Source: Pseudomonadota bacterium (GTDB lineage: Bacteria; SAR324; XYD2-FULL-50-16; JAHJRI01). From it: a stretch of 5,931 nucleotides of DNA. Below are positions 1-4,943 of the stretch, piece by piece; the stretch's first letter is position 1; each line of letters starts with the position of its first letter. The stretch lies in the NCBI GenBank assembly GCA_022360105.1, contig JAKSDL010000444.1, forward strand, positions 1 to 5,931, read 5' to 3'. The notes under the pieces are model-generated. The model was not told the origin of the DNA. It was given only the letters and a program-made list of their open reading frames with translations, and did not search any database. A program made the translations under genes and the position numbers.

Positions 1-374
1 GCAATTTTTCTGTTTTCTTCCGCGGAACCGGTCTGTTTTTTTATGACTCGCACGTCAAATTGATTAAATCCTCTGTTTTCCAGTTCTTTAATTAACTTAT
101 CATTGACGTGAACCAATTTCTCCAGGTTGGCAGGGAACTTTTCGATACGTACCAGGGTGTCTCCATCCCTTAGATCATCGACCGGGAATTCCAGGCTTAA
201 GCCGTCCCTCTCAGCCACAATTGTCGTTCCTTGAAAATTATGCCGTACCCAATCGCTGGTTTTTTTATCCATCGATTTGAATTTATTGTGAAATCCGGTA
301 TAGGCCTCGATCATCATTTGATTGTTCAGATCGCCTAAACCAACAGATTGCTTCGAAAGATTATTAGCAGTCAT
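1..374 (-). CDS. Unrecognised protein, N-terminal 124 residues (gene continues past the left edge)
   Basis: An uninterrupted minus-strand frame runs from an ATG at 374-372 to the left edge with no stop, so only the first 124 codons are visible. The translation begins MTANNLSKQSVGLGDL and looks like a soluble, charged protein: there is no signal peptide and no membrane segment. The middle (about residues 55-75) has alternating hydrophobic residues and acidic turns suggesting beta strands. The stretch around residues 83-100 (NLEKLVHVNDKLIKELENRG) looks like an amphipathic helix. I do not recognise the family and assign no function. The ribosome-binding site is weak (only an A-rich stretch lies upstream of the ATG), so the exact start is less certain than the frame. 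The gene is divergent from the amidohydrolase gene at 889, separated by about 510 bp. That it is coding is supported by the long open frame and ordinary codon use. Confidence 0.75.
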   Translation of the reverse strand, partial: MTANNLSKQSVGLGDLNNQMMIEAYTGFHNKFKSMDKKTSDWVRHNFQGTTIVAERDGLSLEFPVDDLRDGDTLVRIEKFPANLEKLVHVNDKLIKELENRGFNQFDVRVIKKQTGSAEENRKI

Positions 375-888
375 AGTCTTTATTTTTCAGGTAGTTAGTG
401 CAGGATGCCGGTAAACAGATTCAATATAAATTGTTATTTCATACGGATTTATTATCGCACGAAAATAGAAGATAAAAAAGTTATTTTTTGATTCATCAGT
501 GAGAAGCTCTTGCACTAAAGGCTTTTCAACGCAAGGCATTTTTTTTAATGTTCGGAGTTGGTTAGAAGATATTCGATATTTGCTTTCTGGGCGCTTGAAT
601 CAAGGATCAATCAAAGAAAATCGTTGACGAAAATAGGTGAGTCTGAGTCAATCTCTTTAACCACTGTTAATCTAGGGTTTCTGAGGGAACATGTAATGTC
701 AAGCGCCTTTGGGAGAGACTTGATCAGTTAAATCGAACAGAAAGAATCCTTACTAAATGATTCACTGGTTTAGTGAACTATTTTCTGATATTTTAAAATC
801 TACTACAATAACAACAAAGTGCTATTTAGGATGATGGGATTTGGTTATGGAAAGGACAACCGCTTGAGAGGTTGTTAAAAGGATTCCG
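375..888. other. Intergenic region between divergent genes, no convincing gene
   Basis: This 514-bp AT-rich stretch has stops in all frames at short intervals. The longest frame (558-731, TTG start) has no usable ribosome-binding site and an unprotein-like composition. Visible structure: an A6-GTTA-T6 hairpin at 474-489; two overlapping dyads at 752-777, ACTAAA/TTTAGT (752-757 with 769-774) and TTCACT/AGTGAA (761-766 with 772-777); and a TAAAAT hexamer at 793-798 that could serve as a -10 box for the downstream gene, without a good -35. The regulatory dyads lie just upstream of that candidate -10, a position an operator could occupy. No binding protein can be named. Confidence 0.5.
831..878 (+). 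other. Possible 15-codon leader ORF with stem-loop before the amidohydrolase gene
   Basis: Two adjacent ATG codons (831, 834) open a short frame encoding MMGFGYGKDNRLRGC that stops at TAA 876-878, eleven bases before the next gene's ATG. Its last codons overlap an inverted repeat, ACAACC (856-861) with GGTTGT (870-875) around an 8-nt loop. The stem sits directly before the Shine-Dalgarno sequence of the amidohydrolase gene (AAAGGA, 878-883). The only candidate ribosome-binding site for the leader, TTTAGG at 825-830, is too close to the first ATG. Translation of the leader is therefore doubtful, and the hairpin alone may matter. Confidence 0.2.
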
Positions 889-1692
889 ATGAAGAAAAAA
901 GCACCGATTTTGATATCTGTTCCACATGGAGGCAACAGGGTACCCACCGAGCTTAAAAAACACTGCTCGTTGACACCTTGGGAACTGTTTGAAGATTCGG
1001 ATGGAATCACCCGTGATATTTATGACTATAAAGACAGGGCCATTTCCTACATCGACACACCTATAGCTCGTGCTACTATAGATTTAAATCGACGCCGGGA
1101 GGACATCGATCCAAGAAGTTCAGAAGGGGTTATCAAGACTAAAACCGCCACGGGAGCAACCGTATACACACAGGGTCAATTCCCGGGTGAGAGCATGGCT
1201 GAGGCTTTGTTAAGGAAATACTACGATCCTTATCATCGCAAAATTGATGCCTTGTTGAAGCAAAGTCCGGTCAAGTTCGCTTTGGATTGCCACAGCATGG
1301 ATCCCTCAGGGCCCAAGTATGGAAAAAAGCCTGGAGAAAAACGTCCCATTTTTTGCCTGAGTAACGGTGGCGACTCTTCAGGATTTCCCATTGGTAAAAA
1401 AGGCTATGTGACATGCTCTCCTACGCTGATTATTAATTTTGCAGAGATTCTTGCTCAAACCTTCAAAATCTCGGAAGAGGATGTATTGTTAAATGACCCG
1501 TTTCCGGGAGGTCATATAATCCGTTCCCACTATTCGGAAAAGACACCTTGGATCCAGTTGGAGATCAATAAGAAGTTGTATCTCTCACAAGACAAATTCG
1601 ATAAAAGATCCATGACTTGTTTTCCCGGGGTCATCACGAAACTCAAAGAACGGATGTGGCTGGCTATTCAAAAACTACTCGCATCAGCGTAG
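889..1692 (+). CDS. N-formylglutamate amidohydrolase family protein
   Basis: This 267-residue protein matches the N-formylglutamate amidohydrolase/deformylase family (HutG type, PF05013). The family hydrolyses N-formyl-L-glutamate or related N-acyl amino acids, probably with a bound metal, in the cytoplasm. Visible family motifs in order are VPHGG (11-15, His13), DLNRRRED (65-72), DCHSM (133-137, with Asp133 and His135), a GGH turn (207-209) followed by His214, and QLEINKKLYL (223-232, Glu225). His13, His135 and Glu225 are the likely metal or catalytic positions. Length is normal for the family and no motif is missing. The ATG at 889 has an AAAGGA Shine-Dalgarno 5 nt upstream. No histidine-utilisation genes (hutH, hutU, hutI) are nearby, so a role in histidine breakdown is not supported and substrate is open. 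It appears to lead a plus-strand set with the genes at 1778 and 2149. Confidence 0.9.
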   Translation: MKKKAPILISVPHGGNRVPTELKKHCSLTPWELFEDSDGITRDIYDYKDRAISYIDTPIARATIDLNRRREDIDPRSSEGVIKTKTATGATVYTQGQFPGESMAEALLRKYYDPYHRKIDALLKQSPVKFALDCHSMDPSGPKYGKKPGEKRPIFCLSNGGDSSGFPIGKKGYVTCSPTLIINFAEILAQTFKISEEDVLLNDPFPGGHIIRSHYSEKTPWIQLEINKKLYLSQDKFDKRSMTCFPGVITKLKERMWLAIQKLLASA

Positions 1693-1768
1693 GAACCTTT
1701 TGTTTGTAAAATCTCCTGTAAGCAGATAGTAATCGTTTTTGTCTTGTTCAAGCAATTTAAAATAAAAC

Positions 1769-1773
1769 AGAGG
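1769..1773 (+). promoter_or_regulatory. Ribosome binding site supporting a TTG start
   Basis: AGAGG lies 4 nt before the TTG at 1778. The frame is closed upstream by TAA at 1763-1765. TTG is therefore the only usual initiation codon before an ATG at codon 32, and this site decides the start. Confidence 0.5.
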
Positions 1774-1777
1774 CATC

Positions 1778-2044
1778 TTGTCAAAACGAAAAAGAATCGA
1801 TCCCAGGGAATTTGGGCTTCATCATAGCACTATATTGGATCAGACCGGTGACAACACATTTGTAATTGTCATGAATCGCAAGAGCAGAATTATTATGAAA
1901 GATGGCAATGCCATTCTGCAGAAAATTGAAAAAATAAGGAAAACGTACCCAATAGCCAGAGTCAGCGTAGAAACCAATGCACCAATTTGCAGCAAAACCA
2001 AGGCGTTTCTCGCTGACAAAAAGATTACATTAATTGAAGTGTAG
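1778..2044 (+). CDS. Small protein of unknown function, 88 residues, TTG start
   Basis: I do not recognise this family. The protein is 88 residues, basic at the N-terminus (SKRKRIDPR), with no signal peptide or membrane segment. Hydrophobicity suggests a small alpha/beta fold: a strand at about 27-39 (TFVIVMNRKSRII), a helix at 43-57 and a strand at 60-66. A short helix around 72-80 and a final strand ITLIEV (83-88) follow. There is one cysteine (Cys71) in NAPICSKTK. The start is TTG, chosen because an AGAGG site lies 4 nt upstream and no other start exists before Met32; starting at Met32 would remove the first predicted strand. It sits 85 bp after the amidohydrolase gene in the same direction with no terminator seen between, so co-transcription is plausible. 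Its last codons overlap the ribosome-binding site of the tiny ORF at 2052. Confidence 0.65.
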   Translation: MSKRKRIDPREFGLHHSTILDQTGDNTFVIVMNRKSRIIMKDGNAILQKIEKIRKTYPIARVSVETNAPICSKTKAFLADKKITLIEV

Positions 2045-2051
2045 GAAAACA

Positions 2052-2081
2052 ATGAGTTACGCAGAATTGATGAAATATTAA
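2052..2081 (+). other. Nine-codon ORF with good ribosome-binding site, possible leader peptide
   Basis: An ATG at 2052 is preceded by AGGA (2043-2046) at 5-nt spacing and encodes MSYAELMKY before TAA at 2079-2081. The AGGA overlaps the stop codon of the preceding 88-residue gene, so translation could be coupled to it. The ORF spans two alternative inverted repeats (see the 2052-2089 entry), the arrangement expected of a leader that senses translation. There is no run of one amino acid that would name a regulating signal, so function is speculative. Confidence 0.25.
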
Positions 2082-2089
2082 CTCATCAA
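2052..2089 (+). repeat. Two mutually exclusive inverted repeats upstream of the DUF2288 gene
   Basis: Pair one is ATGAGTT (2052-2058) with AACTCAT (2080-2086), both 7/7, with a 21-nt spacer. Pair two is TTGATGA (2067-2073) with TCATCAA (2083-2089), 7/7, with a 9-nt loop. Their 3' arms share 2083-2086, so only one can form at a time. There is no T-run after either, so a Rho-independent attenuator is not supported. If functional they would act on translation, RNA stability or DNA binding. Confidence 0.35.
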
Positions 2090-2148
2090 AGGATTCAGCT
2101 AAAGATTAATTGACATACAATGGATCGGAAACAAACACGGATAGCAAC

Positions 2149-2484
2149 ATGAACGATTTGATGGATCTGAAATTCAAAGAGGAAGAGGTGTATAAAAGTA
2201 TTCGGGAAAAATTGGAAGCAGAAATAGCTCCTGTCGCCTGGGAGGATTTACAACGGGTTTTTGCCATGGGGATTGCCCTCTTTGTAGATCCGGAACTGGA
2301 CTTGGTTGACGCGGCTGTGGAAATTGCAGAGGACAATACCACCAAAGTCGAAGAATGGATGTCTCAAAATAAAATTACGCACATCACAGACCAGCAAGCC
2401 AGGGAATGGAATGACAGCAAGGCCAACCTGTTAACTGCCATTATAAAACCGTGGGTTTTGGTACAACCCCACAAAGTATCATAG
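2149..2484 (+). CDS. DUF2288 family protein
   Basis: The 111-residue protein closely resembles the DUF2288 family, small proteins of unknown function found in several Gram-negative groups and cyanobacteria. Recognisable family features are a conserved Trp near the start of the domain (Trp31 in APVAWEDLQRVF), and the core DPELDLVDAAVEIAEDN at 47-63. These are followed by VEEWM (67-71), DQQAREWN (81-88) and the terminal PWVLVQ (101-106). There is no signal peptide or membrane segment, so it is probably cytoplasmic. The frame extends upstream to a TTG at 2110, but that codon lacks a spaced ribosome-binding site. The ATG at 2149, with a weak CGGA 7 nt upstream, gives a length typical of the family and is preferred; an ATG at 2161 is a third option. 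It is the last gene of the plus-strand set and ends 7 nt before the stop of the convergent barrel gene. No function can be assigned. Confidence 0.85.
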   Translation: MNDLMDLKFKEEEVYKSIREKLEAEIAPVAWEDLQRVFAMGIALFVDPELDLVDAAVEIAEDNTTKVEEWMSQNKITHITDQQAREWNDSKANLLTAIIKPWVLVQPHKVS

Positions 2485-2491
2485 AGTTCTC

Positions 2492-3121
2492 TCAAAATGC
2501 ATAGCGAACACTTAAAGCGCAAAATCCCCAACCGGAACCATTGATCTCATAAGTCTTGGGTCCCAGCTCCAGATCATCAAAATCTGTGAGCAAATAGCTG
2601 ACACCTGCTCTTAATCCCCAGGCGTCACCACCCCAATCAGCCAGAATTTGCCCCAATGTCACCGGCCCTTCAACATAGCTTGTGTAGTCGTAATTGTTGG
2701 AAGAATCATGGTCATCTTCCCATAACTCACGAGCATTGTACTTACCCTTACCTAGACCAACTACTAGAATTATTCTCGCATATCGATCACTGCCGAATGG
2801 CACAAAATTTAATGTAGCAACGCTGTTTTGGATCGCGTATTCCTTTCGAAGTTCAAGATGATCGCTTGCACCATAGATGTTTAACTGTTTTACTCCAATC
2901 CCCATGAAATCAAACAGGTACAACTCCGCCCCGGCATGTCCAATCCAACTGATATTGTTAACGAAGGTATTTGCGTCTCTAAATTCATCAGCCTCATTAA
3001 AAAACTGGAATCCAAAACCCAAGTCAAATACCAGGGTTTGATCGTTTTCAGCACGGATCGAATTGCTGAATAATTGTAGAATCGAAAACAGTATAAAAAT
3101 CGTCAAGTAGTGTCTCTTCAT
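2492..3121 (-). CDS. Secreted beta-barrel-like outer-membrane protein
   Basis: The protein has 209 residues. Residues 1-24 form a Sec signal peptide: MKRH, a hydrophobic core (YLTIFILFSILQLF) and a cleavage site after SIRA. The mature 185 residues alternate hydrophobic and polar positions, are rich in Gly and aromatics (FDLGFGFQFF, GWGFCALSVRYAF), and end in Phe209. A C-terminal aromatic residue is the usual Bam-recognition feature of outer-membrane barrels, and the length suits about eight strands. An acidic stretch at 132-146 (LWEDDHDSSNN region) looks like a surface or periplasmic loop and could bind cations, but that is inference. No OmpA-type peptidoglycan domain is present. The ATG is supported by an excellent GGGAGGAGGG site just upstream (3132-3123). 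It is transcribed towards the DUF2288 gene with 7 nt between the stops and no room for a terminator. No specific family is recognised. Confidence 0.8.
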   Translation of the reverse strand: MKRHYLTIFILFSILQLFSNSIRAENDQTLVFDLGFGFQFFNEADEFRDANTFVNNISWIGHAGAELYLFDFMGIGVKQLNIYGASDHLELRKEYAIQNSVATLNFVPFGSDRYARIILVVGLGKGKYNARELWEDDHDSSNNYDYTSYVEGPVTLGQILADWGGDAWGLRAGVSYLLTDFDDLELGPKTYEINGSGWGFCALSVRYAF

Positions 3122-3160
3122 TCCCTCCTCCCATTATATTGTCCACTAACTAAGTCCTGC

Positions 3161-3169
3161 ATTATACCA
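3161..3169 (-). promoter_or_regulatory. Extended -10 promoter for the barrel gene
   Basis: On the minus strand TGGTATAAT (3169-3161) is a perfect extended -10 element (TG-N-TATAAT). No -35 match lies at 16-18 nt, as is common for extended -10 promoters. Transcription would start near 3154, giving a leader of roughly 33 nt with the strong ribosome-binding site at 3123-3132. This makes the barrel gene probably independent of the LysR gene upstream of it. Confidence 0.5.
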
Positions 3170-3217
3170 CAGTTTGATTCAATTTTTGTACAAATCCAAT
3201 TATTGGAGACTGAGAAA

Positions 3218-3250
3218 CCGGCTAAAGCCAGAGATTATGGCCCTGGCCGG
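3218..3250. repeat. GC-rich compound hairpin between the LysR and barrel genes
   Basis: Within an AT-rich gap, CCGGC (3218-3222) pairs with GCCGG (3246-3250). Inside it GCCA (3227-3230) pairs with TGGC (3238-3241) around a 7-nt loop; GCCAG/CTGGC is an alternative inner pairing. It lies 98-130 nt after the LysR stop and upstream of the barrel promoter. On the minus strand only TTT follows, so it is a weak terminator candidate at best. Confidence 0.3.
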
Positions 3251-3314
3251 ATAAGGGAATCGAATGATTTATCAAAAGGATTGTTTTTTGTTTTGAACAA
3301 TTCGACGAGTTGGT

Positions 3315-4214
3315 CTAACCGACTTGAAATGTCCTCTCAATAAAAGACTTAAAAAGTTCGGCAATCGGAGACATACTGCGTTTTGAACTCCAGGTAAGAA
3401 AAAAGCTTCGTTTCAGGTCCACACCAGTGATTCGCAAAGCATGCAGTTCGTTGCTTTTCAGTTCATTGGAAACGGCCAGGGGTGAAAGCACGGAAACCCC
3501 TAATTGGCCTTTAATTCCGGCTATTACGCCATTTGTATCACGAATCTCTGAAACGACATTCACATCGTCAAAATCGAACCCGGCGTTTTTTAATCCTTTA
3601 CGAAAAGAGTTCCAGGTTCCTGATCCATTTTCTCTTTTGATAAAGGGTTCTTTTTTAAAGGAATCGAAGCCGATTTGGTCTCTTTTTGACCATTTGTGGT
3701 TTTTGGGAACAATCAGCATCATTTCATCGGAAATTATTATTTTTTGGTGGATGCTTTTGTGTTCGGAAAGAGAGCCCACAATTCCAATTTCTGTCTGCCC
3801 TTCGTTAAGTTTTCGAATGATGCTATCAGTACTGTCAATATCCAGTAAAAAAACAACATTTGGAAAGTCCTGACGAAATGCAGCCATCAGCTCAGGAAGA
3901 ATGTATACACCAGGAATGGTACTTCCGCCAACGGCCAAACTGCCTTTCATCTCACCCAGAAAATCACTGATTGCCGCCTCTGCCTTTGCCTGTAGCGCAA
4001 TCAGTCTTTTTGCATATCCAAATAAAATCTCTCCGGCCTTTGTTGCGATAGCCTTTTTGCCGATTCGGTCTATTAGTATGCATCCCAGGTGGTTTTCAAG
4101 CTGTTTGATGTGACTACTCACGGTCGGTTGTGCCAGCCCACAAGCTTTTGCAGCCCCAGAAAAGCTTTTATACTCAATAACATTTATAAACACAAGCAAT
4201 TGCCAAAATCCCAT
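3315..4214 (-). CDS. LysR-type transcriptional regulator (CysB/CysL-like or selenium-associated subgroup)
   Basis: A full-length 299-residue LysR family regulator. The N-terminal winged helix-turn-helix spans about 4-62, with the signature FSGAAKACGLAQPTVSSHIKQLE (18-40) and ILIDRIGKKAIATKAGE (46-62). The linker helix covers about 63-90. The periplasmic-binding-protein-like effector domain begins at GSLAVGGSTIPGVYILPEL (91-109) and continues through EIGIVGS (142-148), PFIKRENGSGT (190-200) and GVIAGIKGQLGVSVLSP (229-245). The GSTIPG...LP motif and RENGSGT loop resemble regulators of sulfur assimilation and those reported beside selenium-metabolism genes in anaerobes; that subgroup call is from memory of motifs, not a search. 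The ATG has a GGAGG site (4223-4219) 4 nt upstream. It is divergent from the MauE-like gene, 131 bp apart, with a palindromic operator between. It probably represses or activates both directions in response to a small sulfur- or selenium-related effector. Confidence 0.9.
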   Translation of the reverse strand: MGFWQLLVFINVIEYKSFSGAAKACGLAQPTVSSHIKQLENHLGCILIDRIGKKAIATKAGEILFGYAKRLIALQAKAEAAISDFLGEMKGSLAVGGSTIPGVYILPELMAAFRQDFPNVVFLLDIDSTDSIIRKLNEGQTEIGIVGSLSEHKSIHQKIIISDEMMLIVPKNHKWSKRDQIGFDSFKKEPFIKRENGSGTWNSFRKGLKNAGFDFDDVNVVSEIRDTNGVIAGIKGQLGVSVLSPLAVSNELKSNELHALRITGVDLKRSFFLTWSSKRSMSPIAELFKSFIERTFQVG

Positions 4215-4265
4215 ATGCCCTCCAAAAACTATGCGCCCAGTAAAAATTATCTATAGCAAATTAAA

Positions 4266-4292
4266 AATGTATTTATATAATCTATTTGTCAA
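4266..4292 (-). promoter_or_regulatory. Probable promoter of the LysR gene
   Basis: On the minus strand a perfect TTGACA -35 (4292-4287) is followed after 15 nt by TACATT (4271-4266), four of six matches to TATAAT. The spacing is short and the -10 poor, so the promoter may depend on an activator or be weak. The -35 lies within the 19-bp palindrome, consistent with autoregulation by the LysR protein. Confidence 0.35.
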
Positions 4293-4298
4293 ATAGAT
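4280..4298. promoter_or_regulatory. LysR-type operator, perfect 19-bp palindrome with T-N11-A
   Basis: ATCTATTTGTCAAATAGAT has 9-bp arms (4280-4288 and 4290-4298) that match perfectly around a single central T (4289). It contains the T-N11-A signature of LysR-type boxes (T4283 and A4295). It lies in the 131-bp region between the divergent LysR and MauE-like genes and covers the -35 hexamers of both putative promoters. A partial copy, ATCTATAGCAAAT, lies at 4249-4261 and could be a second, activation-type site. Binding of the neighbouring regulator is inferred from position and form. Confidence 0.65.
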
Positions 4299-4312
4299 AT
4301 TTTAGATATAAT
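4286..4312 (+). promoter_or_regulatory. Probable promoter of the MauE-like / rhodanese genes
   Basis: TTGTCA (4286-4291, five of six to TTGACA) precedes a perfect TATAAT (4307-4312) with a 15-nt spacer. Transcription would start near 4319, about 27 nt before the ATG at 4346. The -35 overlaps the palindromic operator, so LysR binding there would block or reposition RNA polymerase. Confidence 0.5.
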
Positions 4313-4345
4313 CTCATAATTTTATGATCAAGCCTTGATTTATCA

Positions 4346-4876
4346 ATGTTTTTCAAATCAACAATGGTACTCAATTCAGTTAAACAGATTCTTTATTCAG
4401 GTTTTACCTGGATAATTGCCCTGGTCTTCCTGGTTGCAGGTATTCAAAAACTAACCGATCCGGAAGCTTTTGTTGTATTGATAGATAGCTATGGATTAGT
4501 GTGGGATTCGTTTTTGTGGCCTCTTGCCATACTATTGCCACTTTTAGAAATTGTGTGTGCGATCGCCCTGGTTTTCAGAAAACAATGGGCTGTTATTGCA
4601 CTAGGGGGGCTTACGTTGATGTTCATTGCTGTGTTGTCCTATGGGATCTGGATGGGTTTGGATGTCGATTGCGGTTGTTTCGGAACAGGAGATCCGGAGT
4701 ACAAGGCCTATTCGAGTTTGCATTCGGCCCTATATAAAGATTTAGTCCTTCTGGTGGGAATCGGGTATTTGCTTGTTTTCAACAAATCAAAAGTTACAGC
4801 TTCTAAATGGTTTATTATCAATGCCTTAAGGAGATCAGTTTTTAGAAAATCTGTGAATATGAATTCAAGAGCCTGA
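4346..4876 (+). CDS. MauE/DoxX family redox-associated membrane protein
   Basis: The 176-residue inner-membrane protein has four predicted helices at about 16-33, 55-76, 81-100 and 131-145. Family features include LVFLVAGIQKLTDPEAF (27-42), typical of the first helix of MauE/DoxX-like proteins, and a Cys pair in LDVDCGCFG (105-113, Cys109 and Cys111). The DCGCFG motif between the third and fourth helices is characteristic of MauE-like proteins, which take part in extracytoplasmic disulfide or thiol redox; MauE itself is needed to mature methylamine dehydrogenase. No mau genes are here, so that specific role is not implied. The ATG at 4346 and the one at 4364 (Met7) both lack a clear ribosome-binding site; the first is kept. 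A basic C-terminal tail (161-170) follows the last helix. It is divergent from the LysR gene and is followed 67 bp later by a rhodanese lipoprotein, its likely functional partner. Confidence 0.85.
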   Translation: MFFKSTMVLNSVKQILYSGFTWIIALVFLVAGIQKLTDPEAFVVLIDSYGLVWDSFLWPLAILLPLLEIVCAIALVFRKQWAVIALGGLTLMFIAVLSYGIWMGLDVDCGCFGTGDPEYKAYSSLHSALYKDLVLLVGIGYLLVFNKSKVTASKWFIINALRRSVFRKSVNMNSRA

Positions 4877-4943
4877 ATCCGAAATAAGTAGCGACACGCT
4901 CCAATCCATTGTGTTTAAAAACCAAATATCAAAAGAAAGGATT

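Noticed and set aside
558..731. 57-codon TTG-start frame in the intergenic gap
   Set aside because: The possible ribosome-binding site touches the start codon, no ATG exists, and composition is not protein-like.
822..1010. 62-codon minus-strand ORF
   Set aside because: It overlaps the conserved N-terminus of the amidohydrolase gene on the opposite strand and shows no start signal.
3190..3262. Possible cyclic-di-GMP (GEMM-type) riboswitch, suggested by CTAAAGCC and GCCGG elements
   Set aside because: The conserved core and helix order do not match, and no plus-strand gene follows; only a plain compound hairpin is supported.
3427..3873. 148-codon plus-strand ORF
   Set aside because: It lies antisense within the LysR gene, whose domain motifs are intact; Ser/Phe-rich composition is that of a shadow frame.
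3901..4113. 70-codon plus-strand ORF
   Set aside because: Antisense to the LysR DNA-binding and linker region; no independent signals.
4603..4608. G6 tract in the MauE-like gene as a phase-variation site
   Set aside because: Six G is short for slippage and the frame is intact; no other sign of switching.
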